Source: Pseudomonas sp. MMS21 TM103 | GTDB taxonomy: Bacteria; Pseudomonadota; Gammaproteobacteria; Pseudomonadales; Pseudomonadaceae | Reading direction: 5' to 3' | Assembly (NCBI RefSeq): GCF_022132145.1 | Contig: NZ_JAJISP010000005.1 | Location: forward strand, 352,523 to 416,522 | Length of the DNA stretch: 64,000 nucleotides | In this document: piece by piece, positions 8,634 to 17,277 of the stretch | Position numbering within the stretch: position 1 is the stretch's first letter | How the letters are laid out: every line of letters starts with the position of its first letter | Translations under genes and position numbers: made by a program | The notes under the pieces: model-generated | What the model was told of the DNA's origin: nothing | Database searches by the model: none | What the model saw: only the letters and a program-made list of their open reading frames with translations

Positions 8634-10241
8634 ATGCTGCGTATCACCGAACTCAAGCTGCCGCTCGACCACCCCGAAGAGGCCCTGCGCCCAGCCATAA
8701 TCCAGCGCCTGGGGATAGGCGATGACGACCTGCTCGACTTCAATCTGTTCAAGCGCAGCTATGACGCCCGCAAGAAATCCAGCGAACTGCAGTTCATCTA
8801 CACCATCGACTGCAGCCTGCGCGACGAATCGGCGCTGCTGGCCAAATTCGCCAACGACCACCACATAACCCCCGCGCCGAACATCGCCTATCAGCCGGTC
8901 GGCCAGGCGCCTGCAGGCCTCGAGGAGCGTCCGCTGGTGGTCGGTTTCGGCCCCTGCGGAATCTTCGCCGCGCTGATCCTCGCGCAAGCCGGGCTCAGGC
9001 CGATCGTGCTCGAACGCGGCACCGAAGTGCGCCAGCGCACCAAGGACACCTGGGATCTGTGGCGCAAGAACGTGCTCCACCCGGAATCCAACGTGCAGTT
9101 TGGCGAAGGCGGCGCCGGCACCTTCTCCGACGGCAAGCTGTACAGCCAGATCAAGGACCCCAAGCACCTGGGGCGCAAGGTCCTGCAGGAATTCGTCAAG
9201 GCCGGCGCACCCGAGGAAATCCTCTACGTCAGCAAACCGCACATCGGCACCTTCCGCCTGACCGGGGTGGTCGCCACCATGCGCGAGGAAATCAAGGCCC
9301 TGGGCGGCGAAGTACGCTTCCAGCAGCGAGTCAGCGATGTGCTGATCGAGGACGGTCAGTTACAGGGCGTGGTGCTCGACAGCGGCGAGCAACTGCGCAG
9401 CCGCCATGTGCTCCTGGCCCTGGGCCACAGCTCGCGCGACACCTTCCGCATGCTGCACAGTCGTGGCGTGTACATGGAGGCCAAGCCGTTCTCGGTGGGC
9501 TTTCGCATCGAGCACCCCCAGTCGCTGATCGACCGGGCGCGCCTGGGCAAGTACGCCGGCCACCCCAAGCTCGGCGCCGCCGACTACAAGCTGGTGCACC
9601 ACGCCAGCAACGGCCGCTCGGTTTACAGCTTCTGCATGTGCCCGGGCGGCACCGTGGTCGCCGCCACCTCGGAACCCGAGCGCGTGGTGACCAACGGCAT
9701 GAGTCAGTACTCGCGCAACGAACGCAACGCCAACGCCGGCATCGTCGTCGGCATCACCCCGGAGCAGGATTATCCGGGCGGCCCACTGGCCGGCATCGAG
9801 TTGCAGGAACGCCTGGAATCCCAGGCCTACCTGCTCGGTGGCAGCACCTACGAGGCGCCGGGGCAACTGGTTGGCGACTTCATCGCCGGCCGTCCCTCGA
9901 CCACGCTCGGTAGTATCGAGCCGTCCTACAAGCCGGGCGTCAAGCTCGGCGACCTGGCGCTGGCCCTGCCGGACTTCGCCATCGAGGCGATCCGCGAAGC
10001 GCTGCCAGCCTTCGACAAGCAGATCAAGGGCTTCGCCATGGCTGACGCGGTACTCACCGGCATCGAGACGCGCACCTCCTCGCCGCTGCGCATCACCCGC
10101 GGCGCCGACTTGCAGAGCCTCAACGTCAAGGGCCTGTACCCGGCCGGCGAAGGCGCCGGTTATGCCGGCGGCATCCTCTCGGCCGGAGTCGACGGCATCC
10201 GCGTGGCCGAGGCGGTAGCGAAGGACATGCTGCGCAGCTGA
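8634..10241 (+). CDS. FAD-dependent dehydrogenase (COG2509 type)
   Basis: 535 residues. An N-terminal domain of about 90 residues (RITELKLPLDHPEEAL) precedes a Rossmann FAD-binding motif, VVGFGPCGIFAALILAQAG (G-x-G-x2-G), at about residue 102-120. Further conserved parts are the FGEGGAGTFSDGKLYSQI segment and the C-terminal GLYPAGEGAGYAGGILSAGVDGIRVAEA, which closes the FAD site. The family is annotated as uncharacterised FAD-dependent dehydrogenases and the substrate is unknown. I chose the start at 8634 by family length. Two strong hairpins follow the stop. Confidence 0.9.
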   Translation: MLRITELKLPLDHPEEALRPAIIQRLGIGDDDLLDFNLFKRSYDARKKSSELQFIYTIDCSLRDESALLAKFANDHHITPAPNIAYQPVGQAPAGLEERPLVVGFGPCGIFAALILAQAGLRPIVLERGTEVRQRTKDTWDLWRKNVLHPESNVQFGEGGAGTFSDGKLYSQIKDPKHLGRKVLQEFVKAGAPEEILYVSKPHIGTFRLTGVVATMREEIKALGGEVRFQQRVSDVLIEDGQLQGVVLDSGEQLRSRHVLLALGHSSRDTFRMLHSRGVYMEAKPFSVGFRIEHPQSLIDRARLGKYAGHPKLGAADYKLVHHASNGRSVYSFCMCPGGTVVAATSEPERVVTNGMSQYSRNERNANAGIVVGITPEQDYPGGPLAGIELQERLESQAYLLGGSTYEAPGQLVGDFIAGRPSTTLGSIEPSYKPGVKLGDLALALPDFAIEAIREALPAFDKQIKGFAMADAVLTGIETRTSSPLRITRGADLQSLNVKGLYPAGEGAGYAGGILSAGVDGIRVAEAVAKDMLRS

Positions 10242-10286
10242 TGCCCTGCTCTGCTCAGTCGGCTGCAGCCTGAAAGCCGCGGTCAA

Positions 10287-10334
10287 CCGCCAAGCCAAAA
10301 GGCCCATCAAATGATGGGCCTTTTGGCTTGGCGG
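10287..10334. terminator. 48-bp perfect palindrome, bidirectional terminator
   Basis: Arms of 23 bp match perfectly around a two-base centre. The stem holds gccaaaaggccc and gggccttttggc, so each strand shows a GC stem flanked by a short T run. It lies 45 bases past the FAD dehydrogenase stop. Confidence 0.75.
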
Positions 10335-10370
10335 TAGCGGGAACAGCGCCTTGTGACTCAATCGCGAGGA

Positions 10371-10403
10371 TGAAAAAGGGATCCGCCCCTTTTTCACTTT
10401 TTT
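10371..10403 (+). terminator. Second rho-independent terminator
   Basis: Arms tgaaaaaggg / ccctttttca around a six-base loop, followed by ctttttt. It backs up the palindrome upstream of it. Confidence 0.6.
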
Positions 10404-10674
10404 CCCAGCCAGACAACAGGGTTGATCCCTGAACGCTGGGCGCGCCGGAGAGCGATGATGGACAAGCTACGCGTTGTCCACCCTGCACGACCCTCGCCAC
10501 CGCGCAACGTGGAAAATGGCGAAACCTTGTCCGCCGGGGATGTCCAGGCGACTTACTGACGGCAATTCTTCACCTTTCCCGTCCCCTCCTGGCCCGGATA
10601 GCCCCGACGCCCCAACGGACACGGCCCCAGCGTGCGGGGCCAGCGCTGCCAATCCCCAAACAGTATCGTGAAAA
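10404..10674. other. Intergenic stretch before the polyamine-binding gene
   Basis: Together with the two terminators this belongs to a 558-base gap between the FAD dehydrogenase and the binding-protein gene. I see no supported ORF or RNA gene. Confidence 0.35.
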
Positions 10675-10691
10675 TGCGCCAAATTGGTGCA
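10675..10691 (+). promoter_or_regulatory. Candidate NtrC binding site
   Basis: TGCGCCAAATTGGTGCA matches the palindromic NtrC consensus TGCACY-N5-GGTGCA with one deviation in the left half. It lies 109 bases before the start of a polyamine-binding protein gene, a plausible nitrogen-regulated target. I could not find a convincing sigma-54 -24/-12 element (GG-N10-GC) between the site and the gene. Confidence 0.5.
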
Positions 10692-10739
10692 GTTTCTTGT
10701 TGCGACCGTAAGACAAATACCACACTATCGAACAGCATT

Positions 10740-10766
10740 CCGCACACAACATGTGTGTGTGTGCGG
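10740..10766 (+). promoter_or_regulatory. Leader stem-loop with GT repeat
   Basis: Arms ccgcacaca / tgtgtgcgg around a nine-base loop containing alternating GT, 33 bases before the ATG of the binding-protein gene. It may be a 5' UTR hairpin; no role is shown. Confidence 0.35.
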
Positions 10767-10799
10767 ATGCCCAATAACAATAATTCAAGGAATCCTTCC

Positions 10800-11900
10800 A
10801 TGAGTACGCGCGTCACCCACTCCCTGCTCAGCCTCGCCCTTGGCGGTCTGCTCGCCGCCTCCAGCTCGCAGGCGGCTACCAGCCTGCGCATCTACAACTG
10901 GTCCGACTACATCGCTGAAGACACCGTCAGCAACTTCGAGAAAGAGTCGGGGACCCAGGTCACCTATGATGTTTTCGATAGCAACGAGACCCTCGAGGCC
11001 AAGCTGCTTTCCGGCAATTCCGGCTATGACATCGTGGTTCCCAGCGGGCATTTCCTGGCCAAGCAGATCAAGGCCGGCGCCTTTCAAAAGCTCGACAAGA
11101 GCAAGCTGCCGAACCTGAGCCACCTCGACCCGGTGCTGATGCAGCAGCTGCAGAAGGCCGATCCGGGCAACGAATACGCCATCCCGTACCTGTGGGGCAC
11201 CAATGGCATCGGCTACAACGAAAAGAAGGTCAAGGAGATTCTGGGCGAAGATGCCCCTGTGGACTCCCTGGCCATGATCCTCGAGCCGAAATACGCCGAG
11301 AAGCTGGCCAAGTGCGGCATCGCCATGCTCGACTCCGGCGACGAACTTTTCCCGATGGTCCTGAACTACATCGGCCTGCCGTCGCAGAGCACCGAGCCGA
11401 AGGACTATGCCAAGGCAGTAGCCAAGCTGCTGGAAGTCCGCCCGTACATCAGCTATTTCCACTCCTCGCGCTATATCAGCGACCTGGCCAATGGCGATAT
11501 CTGCGTGGCGATCGGCTATTCCGGCGACGTGCTGCAGGCAGCCGCCCGTGCCGAGGAGGCCACGAATGGCCTGGTGATCAAGTACAGCATTCCCAAGGAA
11601 GGGTCATCTCTGTGGTTCGACATGATGGCCATTCCGGCGGATGCCAACGCCCCCGAGGCAGCCACCCAGTTCATGAACTACATCATGCGCCCGGAGGTCA
11701 TCGCCCCGATCACCAACTACGTGGTCTACGCCAACCCGAACAAGGACGCCTCCGCCCTGGTCGATGAAGCCATCACCAGCAATCCAGGCGTCTATCCGTC
11801 AGAAGACGTGCTCAAGCGTCTATGGGTCGCCGACGTGTTGCCGCACAAGACCCTGCGCGTCATTTCCCGCAGCTGGACCCAGGTCAAGACCGGCCATTAA
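10800..11900 (+). CDS. Polyamine (putrescine/spermidine) ABC transporter binding protein
   Basis: 366 residues of the PotF/SpuD/SpuE family of periplasmic substrate-binding proteins. Residues 1-26 are a signal peptide (LLAASSSQA). The mature start, LRIYNWSDYIAEDTV, is the family hallmark: the Trp-Ser-Asp-Tyr segment contributes to polyamine binding. Other typical blocks are GYDIVVPSG, YLWGTNGIGYN and VAIGYSGDVLQAA. AAGGAA precedes the ATG at 10800. No permease or ATPase gene is adjacent, so it must work with a transporter encoded elsewhere. A candidate NtrC site lies upstream. Putrescine versus spermidine specificity cannot be decided. Confidence 0.92.
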   Translation: MSTRVTHSLLSLALGGLLAASSSQAATSLRIYNWSDYIAEDTVSNFEKESGTQVTYDVFDSNETLEAKLLSGNSGYDIVVPSGHFLAKQIKAGAFQKLDKSKLPNLSHLDPVLMQQLQKADPGNEYAIPYLWGTNGIGYNEKKVKEILGEDAPVDSLAMILEPKYAEKLAKCGIAMLDSGDELFPMVLNYIGLPSQSTEPKDYAKAVAKLLEVRPYISYFHSSRYISDLANGDICVAIGYSGDVLQAAARAEEATNGLVIKYSIPKEGSSLWFDMMAIPADANAPEAATQFMNYIMRPEVIAPITNYVVYANPNKDASALVDEAITSNPGVYPSEDVLKRLWVADVLPHKTLRVISRSWTQVKTGH

Positions 11901-11912
11901 AACCTGACCCCG

Positions 11913-11949
11913 GATGACGCGGCGGCTGCGGTGCACCGTCCGCGTCATC
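11913..11949 (+). terminator. Stem-loop after the polyamine-binding gene
   Basis: Arms gatgacgcgg / ccgcgtcatc, 12 bases after the stop. No strong T tract follows, so it is a moderate terminator candidate. Confidence 0.45.
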
Positions 11950-12047
11950 TCAGCTCAAGATCCGAATGGTTTCTCGAGCATCCACGCAGCGCCAGTCCAG
12001 CGGCCCTCGATTCGCCGAGCCATCCGAACAGCGCCCCGTTCGAAGGA

Positions 12048-13148
12048 TCAGCCCTCGAAGCCAGCCGTGGGCAGCTCGCCCGGCAACGGCTCGCCACCTT
12101 CGGCGCAGGCCGCCACCGCGTCGATCAGCGGCGCCAGCTCGAAGCCCTGGGCCTGCAGCCAGTTCTGGTCGTAATAGGTGGTGGCATAGCGCTCGCCGCC
12201 ATCGCAGAGAATCGCCACCAGCGAGCCCGATTCGCCGGCCGCGACCATGCGTTGCGCGACCAGCAGTGCGCCGATCAGGTTGGTCCCGCTGGAACCACCG
12301 ACATGCCGGCCCAGGCGTCGCGCCAGGTAGTGCATGGCCGCCAGCGAGAGGGCGTCGGGCACCTTGCACATGGCGTCGATCACCGAGGGCAGGAAGGACG
12401 CCTCGACCCGCGGCCGGCCAATGCCTTCGATGCGCGAGCCGCAGTCCAGGGTCAGGCTGGCATCGCCGCTGCGGTAATAGTCGAAGAACACCGAGCGCTC
12501 GGCATCGGCGCACAGCACCCGGGTGGTGTGACGGCGGTAGCGCACATAACGGCCGAGGGTGGCCAGGGTGCCGCCGGTGCCGGGGCTGGACACCAGCCAG
12601 GTCGGCTCGGGAAAGCGCTCGCTGCGCATCTGTTGGAAAATCGATTCGGCGATGTTGTTGTTGGCGCGCCAGTCGGTGGCGCGCTCGGCGTAGGTGAACT
12701 GATCCATGAAGTGGCCGCCACGCTCACGCGCCAGCCGTTCGGACTCGGCGTAGATCTGCCGCGGATCGTCGACCAGATGGCTCTGGCCACCATAGAAGGC
12801 GATCTGCGCGATCTTCTCCGGCGAGGTGGATGCTGGCATCACCGCGATAAACGGCAGGCCCAGCAGGCCGGCGAAATAGGCCTCGGAAACGGCCGTGGAG
12901 CCGCTGGAGGCTTCGATCACCGGCGCGCCTGGCTTGAGCCAGCCATTGCACAGGGCATAGAGAAACAGCGAACGGGCCAGGCGATGCTTGAGGCTGCCGG
13001 TGGGATGGCTGGACTCGTCCTTGAAATACAGCTCGATGCCCGGCAGGCCAGGCAGCGCCAGGGGGATCAGGTGGGTATCGGCACTGCGCTGGAAATCCGC
13101 CTCGATGATGCGGATCGCCTCGCGCTCCCACAGCCTGCAATCACCCAT
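12048..13148 (-). CDS. PLP-dependent cysteine desulfhydrase/synthase-like enzyme (Cds1 type)
   Basis: 366 residues of the cysteine-synthase fold type II family. The PLP Lys lies in HPTGSLKHRLARSLF (about residue 48), the substrate loop is EASSGSTAVSEAYFA (about 80) and the PLP-phosphate loop is SSPGTGGTLATLGR (about 187). The SLKHRLARSLFLYALCNGW segment is what I remember for Cds1-type L-cysteine desulfhydrases, which release H2S, rather than CysK/CysM. That functional call is an inference. GAGGAGG precedes the ATG at 13148 and overlaps the stop of the upstream DMT exporter gene, so the two are likely translationally coupled. Confidence 0.85.
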   Translation of the reverse strand: MGDCRLWEREAIRIIEADFQRSADTHLIPLALPGLPGIELYFKDESSHPTGSLKHRLARSLFLYALCNGWLKPGAPVIEASSGSTAVSEAYFAGLLGLPFIAVMPASTSPEKIAQIAFYGGQSHLVDDPRQIYAESERLARERGGHFMDQFTYAERATDWRANNNIAESIFQQMRSERFPEPTWLVSSPGTGGTLATLGRYVRYRRHTTRVLCADAERSVFFDYYRSGDASLTLDCGSRIEGIGRPRVEASFLPSVIDAMCKVPDALSLAAMHYLARRLGRHVGGSSGTNLIGALLVAQRMVAAGESGSLVAILCDGGERYATTYYDQNWLQAQGFELAPLIDAVAACAEGGEPLPGELPTAGFEG

Positions 13149-13158
13149 CAGTACCTCC

Positions 13159-14064
13159 TCAATCCAGCACGCCAACCGGTACGGCTGGCGCATTGCGCCA
13201 TTGACTCAGGGCCACACCGCCGAACACCAGCGCCGCAGCAAACAGTTGCAGGGTATTCAAGCGCTCGCCGAGCAGCAGCATGGCAAACACCAGGGTGAAC
13301 AGCGGAATCAGGTTGGTAAAGCCCGACGCCTGGCTGGCTGGCAACTGGCTGACACCATAGTTGTACAAACCATAGGCGCCAACCGTCACCACCACCCCCA
13401 GGTAGGCCACAGCCAGCAAGCCCTGCGGCGAGATGCTCGCGGGCAGGGGTGCGCTGAGCAGCGCCAGCGGCAGGAAGAACAGGCTGCCGATAAACGCCTG
13501 CATCGCCGTCAGGATAAAGGCCGAATAGCGCGCGGACAGGTGCTTGAGCAGCAAGGTGTAGCCCATGGCGCAGAGCATGGCGAGCAGTTCGTAGAAGTTG
13601 CCGAGCAGCGGGTTGGGCGCGTGCAGGTCAGCATGGCCAGCCAGGCTCAGCCAGACCGCTCCCACTACCGCCAGGAGAAAGCCGGCCAGGGTGGTGCGGC
13701 TGATCCGCTCACGCAGGAAGACCAAGGCGCCCATGGCCACCAGCAACGGCAGCAGCGCAGTGATCATCCCGGCCTGCGCGGCACTGGTGTTCTGCAGCGC
13801 CAAGGCCTCGAAGATGAAGTACAGACAGGGCTCACAAGCGGCCAGACCGAGCAGGTACTTCCAGTCGCCAGCGCGGTAGCAGATGCGCCCGCGCCAGCGC
13901 CAGGCAAGCAGGAACACCAGGCTGCCGAGGGCCATGCGGGCGAAGATCACCCACAGCGGCGGCAGTTCGGCAAAGGCCCATTTCAGGGCGATGAAGGAGC
14001 TGCCCCACAGCGCCATGGCCACGACCAGGCAGACCACTGCCACTCCTCTACCCTGCCCGCTCAT
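13159..14064 (-). CDS. DMT-superfamily (EamA) transporter
   Basis: 301 residues with about ten membrane segments in two EamA repeats. It begins VVCLVVAMALWGSSFIALKWAF, and the second repeat carries SQLPASQASGFTNLIPLFTLVFAMLLLGE. The start at 14064 has a GGGGAG site; the frame extends upstream without a site. The stop lies within the ribosome site of the Cds1-like gene, so it is probably the first gene of a two-gene operon. The substrate is unknown; pairing with a cysteine-degrading enzyme hints at an amino acid or thiol. Confidence 0.85.
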   Translation of the reverse strand: MSGQGRGVAVVCLVVAMALWGSSFIALKWAFAELPPLWVIFARMALGSLVFLLAWRWRGRICYRAGDWKYLLGLAACEPCLYFIFEALALQNTSAAQAGMITALLPLLVAMGALVFLRERISRTTLAGFLLAVVGAVWLSLAGHADLHAPNPLLGNFYELLAMLCAMGYTLLLKHLSARYSAFILTAMQAFIGSLFFLPLALLSAPLPASISPQGLLAVAYLGVVVTVGAYGLYNYGVSQLPASQASGFTNLIPLFTLVFAMLLLGERLNTLQLFAAALVFGGVALSQWRNAPAVPVGVLD

Positions 14065-14348
14065 GTGCCACTCCCCGCAAAAGCCCGAGTGTAGTGAGGC
14101 CTGTGCGGTGCGAACAGATACAGTCAGGGGCACGAACTGTGCGCTTGGCAATGCTTGCGCAGGAGACAGGGGCATAGTGCGCAGGCAGGTTCCGGCCAGC
14201 GTCCGCCCTCCCGAGTGGCCCTGTGATCTGGAGTAATCCGCGATCCGTAGGCTGTCACTCGCCGGAGGCAGTGCACCAGGGGTTGACCGGCACGGCACAA
14301 CGCTGACGGGCGTCGCGGCGCTCCAAACGGAACGCCGCGCCACTCGCC

Positions 14349-14681
14349 CTACTGCTCCCAGGGCCTGCCGCGGGTCTTGTCGCTCAGGCGCAGTTTCTGC
14401 TGCAGGGCGGCCTTGGCCAGCATATGGGCGCTGACCGGTGCGGTGATGAACAGAAACAGGGTGATCAGCAACTCGTGCAGGCTGATGCCGTCGCCACGGC
14501 TGCCGAAGTAGATCAGGGAGGCGATGACCATGCCGCCTACGCCCAGGGTGGTCGACTTGGTCGGCCCGTGCAGGCGCATGAAGAAGTCCGGCAGGCGGTA
14601 CAGGCCAATGGCACCAACCAGGGCAAACAGGCTGCCAAGCAGCAGAAACAGGGCGACCAACGCTTCGATCCAGCTATGCAT
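14349..14681 (-). CDS. mrpG: Mrp Na+/H+ antiporter subunit G
   Basis: 110 residues, three membrane segments, with the MrpG/PhaG signature GLYRLPDFFMRLHGPTKSTTLG at about residue 27-48. It is the last gene of the mrp operon, nine bases after mrpF. The Mrp complex is a multi-subunit inner-membrane cation/proton antiporter that supports sodium and alkali tolerance. A short hydrophilic basic tail closes the protein. The length is normal for the subunit. Confidence 0.93.
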   Translation of the reverse strand: MHSWIEALVALFLLLGSLFALVGAIGLYRLPDFFMRLHGPTKSTTLGVGGMVIASLIYFGSRGDGISLHELLITLFLFITAPVSAHMLAKAALQQKLRLSDKTRGRPWEQ

Positions 14682-14690
14682 GACAATTCC

Positions 14691-14960
14691 CTACTCGATG
14701 ATGTCGCCGCGCAGTAGGTATTTAGCCACCGCCACCGTGCCGATAAAGCCCATCACGGCGATCAGCAGCGCCGCTTCGAAATACAGATCCGAGCCCAGCC
14801 AGATACCAAACAGCACCAGCAAGGCGATGGCATTGATGTACAGGGTGTCCAGGGCCAGGATCCGGTCCGGCATATCGGGTCCCTTGATCAGGCGCGCCAG
14901 GGTCAGCATCAGGGCCAGGCCCATGATCGCCAGGCATAGCGGAATCACGTAGGCGAGCAT
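14691..14960 (-). CDS. mrpF: Mrp Na+/H+ antiporter subunit F
   Basis: 89 residues with three membrane segments and the MrpF core RLIKGPDMPDRILALDTL at about residue 23-40, which carries the conserved Asp residues. It overlaps the end of mrpE by 16 bases, and a GGAGGTA ribosome site sits inside mrpE. It is part of the inner-membrane Mrp complex. Confidence 0.93.
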   Translation of the reverse strand: MLAYVIPLCLAIMGLALMLTLARLIKGPDMPDRILALDTLYINAIALLVLFGIWLGSDLYFEAALLIAVMGFIGTVAVAKYLLRGDIIE

Positions 14961-15448
14961 GCGAATACCTCCAGCAGTGGTGCTTCGTAGCGGCGCTTGA
15001 TCTGCTCGACCAAGGCGGCCTCGTCGTCCACATCCAGACCATGCACCAACAGGGTTTTGCGGTCGTCGCTCAAATCGGCGGAGACCGTCCCCGGGGTCAG
15101 GGAAATGATGCTGGCGAGCATGGTCAGGGCCAGTTCATCCTCCAGCAGCATGGGAATCTCGACAAAGGCCGGACGCAACCTGGCGCTGGGTCCCAGGATC
15201 AGCTTGGCTACCTGCAGGTTGGCGATGATGATATCTCCCAGTACCTGGAGGAAGAAAAAGCACAGCTTCAGTGGTTTGCGAATGCGCGGCGGGTTGATCC
15301 AGAACACCTGGGTCACCAGCGGAATCAGCCAGCCCAGCAGCGTACCAAGCAACCAGTGGCCCACGCTCAGCTCATTGACCAGCAGCAGCCAGACCAGCAG
15401 CAAGGTCAGGCTCAGCAGCGGATGGGGCAGCCAGCGACGGGCTTTCAT
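14945..15448 (-). CDS. mrpE: Mrp Na+/H+ antiporter subunit E
   Basis: 167 residues. Two to three membrane segments (about 12-50 and 60-85) are followed by a cytoplasmic domain with the typical LTMLASIISLTPGTVSADL segment near residue 105 and LLVHGLDVDDEA. The ATG at 15448 overlaps the mrpD stop in an ATGA, which indicates translational coupling. The length matches the family. Confidence 0.93.
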   Translation of the reverse strand: MKARRWLPHPLLSLTLLLVWLLLVNELSVGHWLLGTLLGWLIPLVTQVFWINPPRIRKPLKLCFFFLQVLGDIIIANLQVAKLILGPSARLRPAFVEIPMLLEDELALTMLASIISLTPGTVSADLSDDRKTLLVHGLDVDDEAALVEQIKRRYEAPLLEVFACSPT

Positions 15449-16950
15449 GACGCACCTCCCGGCAGGATGATCTGGCGATACAACTGCAGGTCCAGCAACT
15501 GGTTGGCCGTGGCGTCGACATAGGCCAGCAGCGGCGCGGCCAGCCCAACCAGCAGCGGACTGAGCAGCAGCAGGCCGATGCAGGCCAGCAAACGCCCGGT
15601 GTCCAGTTCGGCGCTGTCCAACTGGCTCAGCCCGACCCGCCAGAACAAGGTGCTGCCGGCGCGACTGAGCGCGACCAAGGTGGCCAGGCCTCCGCCCAGC
15701 AGCACTGGCCAGAGGAACAGCGCCTGCAGGCCCGGTTCGACTGCCTGTAACAGCAGCAGCTTGCCGAAGAACCCCGACAGCGGCGGCAAGCCGGCCACAC
15801 TGATCGCTCCAGCGAAGAACAGGGTCCCCAGCAGACGCGGATTTTGCAATGCCGGCCCCTGGATCAGCTGGGCGGCTTTCACCCCGCGCTGGCGCGCGAT
15901 CAGGTCGGCCAGGAGGAACAGGCCACCGGCAATCCAGGTGCTGTGCAGCAGGTAGAACAAGGCAGCGGCCAGGGCTTGCGGCGTGCCCAGGGAAATCCCC
16001 GCCAGCACGGTGCCGACCGACACCACCACCAGGTAGGCGAGCAAGCCGTGCAGGCTGCTCGCCGCCAGCGCGCCGATGACGCCCAGGCTGATGGTCAACA
16101 GCGCTAATGGCCAGAGCCATTCCTGGGCCATGTTGGCCAGCATGCCGGCATCGTCACCGAAGATCAGCGTGTACACGCGCAGGATCGAGTACAAACCGAT
16201 CTTGGTCATGATCGCGAACAGGGCCGCTACCGGCGCCGTGGCCGAGGCATATGCCCTGGGCAGCCAGAAATACAGCGGCAGGAACGCCGCCTTCAAGCCG
16301 AACACCACCAGCAGCAGCAGGCCGGCGGCCCCCAACAGTGGCGCCTGATCGGCTGTGGCGGCGGCGACCCGCACGGCCATGTCGGCCATGTTCAGGGTGC
16401 CGGTGATGCCATAGAGCACGCCGACTGCCAGCAGGAACAAGGCCGAACCGACCAGATTGAGGATCACGTAGTGCAAGCCCGCGCGCACCCGATCCGCGCC
16501 GCCGCCATGCAGCAACAGCGAATAGGAGGCAATCAACAGGATCTCGAAGAACACGAACAGGTTGAACAGGTCGCCGGTGAGAAAGGCGCCGTTGATGCCC
16601 ATCAACTGGAACTGGAACAGCGCATGGAAATTGCGCCCGCGCTCGTCATCGCCGCGTGTCGCATAGAGCAGGGCAAAAAAGGCCAGCACCGCGGTGGCTA
16701 CCAGCAGCAGCGCACTCAGCCGATCGAGCAGCAGGATGATGCCGAACGGTGCTTGCCAGTTGCCCAGGGCATAGACCTGCAGCACGCCCTGGTCGGCCTG
16801 CCACATCAGCCAGAAGCTCAGGGGCACCAGCACGGTGGCGCAGGCCAACGACAGGGTGCGCTTGACCGGCATGCTCAGCCGAGCACCGAACAGCAGCAGG
16901 CAGCCGATGAACATCGGCAGCAATACCGGCAGGATCAACCCGTGATTCAT
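15445..16950 (-). CDS. mrpD: Mrp Na+/H+ antiporter subunit D
   Basis: 501 residues, about 14 membrane segments, homologous to complex I antiporter-like subunits (NuoM/NuoN). The proton-translocation core is visible in GINGAFLTGDLFNLFVFFEILLIASYSLL (about 110-140, with the key Glu), and in GLKAAFLPLYFWLPRAYASATAPVAAL (about 215-240, with the Lys). It overlaps mrpC by four bases upstream and mrpE by four bases downstream. Confidence 0.94.
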   Translation of the reverse strand: MNHGLILPVLLPMFIGCLLLFGARLSMPVKRTLSLACATVLVPLSFWLMWQADQGVLQVYALGNWQAPFGIILLLDRLSALLLVATAVLAFFALLYATRGDDERGRNFHALFQFQLMGINGAFLTGDLFNLFVFFEILLIASYSLLLHGGGADRVRAGLHYVILNLVGSALFLLAVGVLYGITGTLNMADMAVRVAAATADQAPLLGAAGLLLLVVFGLKAAFLPLYFWLPRAYASATAPVAALFAIMTKIGLYSILRVYTLIFGDDAGMLANMAQEWLWPLALLTISLGVIGALAASSLHGLLAYLVVVSVGTVLAGISLGTPQALAAALFYLLHSTWIAGGLFLLADLIARQRGVKAAQLIQGPALQNPRLLGTLFFAGAISVAGLPPLSGFFGKLLLLQAVEPGLQALFLWPVLLGGGLATLVALSRAGSTLFWRVGLSQLDSAELDTGRLLACIGLLLLSPLLVGLAAPLLAYVDATANQLLDLQLYRQIILPGGAS

Positions 16951-17276
16951 CGGGTGGACTCCCGGCCATCGACGTGGTCGGTTTGCATTTCGCCGACGCT
17001 GCGCAGCGCCAGCACCACCACGAAGGCGGTCATGGCGAAGCCAATCACGATGGCGGTCAGTACCAGTGCCTGCGGCAGCGGATCGGCATAGTCGGCGTTG
17101 GCGCCGATCACGGTGGTCACCCCGGTCTGCAGGCGACCCATGGCGAACAGGAACAGGTTGACCGCATAGGAGATCAGCGTCAGGCCCATCACCACCGGAA
17201 AGGTGCGCGCCCGCAGCAGCAGGTAAACACCGCTGGCGGTGAGAATGCCGAGGGCTCCGGCAAACAAAGCTTCCAT
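16947..17276 (-). CDS. mrpC: Mrp Na+/H+ antiporter subunit C
   Basis: 109 residues with three membrane segments, homologous to complex I NuoK. The core runs ASGVYLLLRARTFPVVMGLTLISYAVNLFLF, and the DPLPQALVLTAIVIGFAMTAF block at about residue 67 is diagnostic of MrpC. It starts one base after the mrpA stop and overlaps mrpD by four bases. Confidence 0.94.
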   Translation of the reverse strand: MEALFAGALGILTASGVYLLLRARTFPVVMGLTLISYAVNLFLFAMGRLQTGVTTVIGANADYADPLPQALVLTAIVIGFAMTAFVVVLALRSVGEMQTDHVDGRESTR

Positions 17277-17277
17277 C

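Noticed and set aside
10675..10799. Sigma-54 promoter for the polyamine-binding gene
   Set aside because: I looked for GG-N10-GC with TGGCAC/TTGCA flanks between the NtrC-like site and the ATG and found no acceptable match.
11931..13298. 455-aa frame on the + strand
   Set aside because: Antisense to the Cds1-like gene, which carries the PLP-Lys motif. Arg/His/Gln-rich shadow frame.
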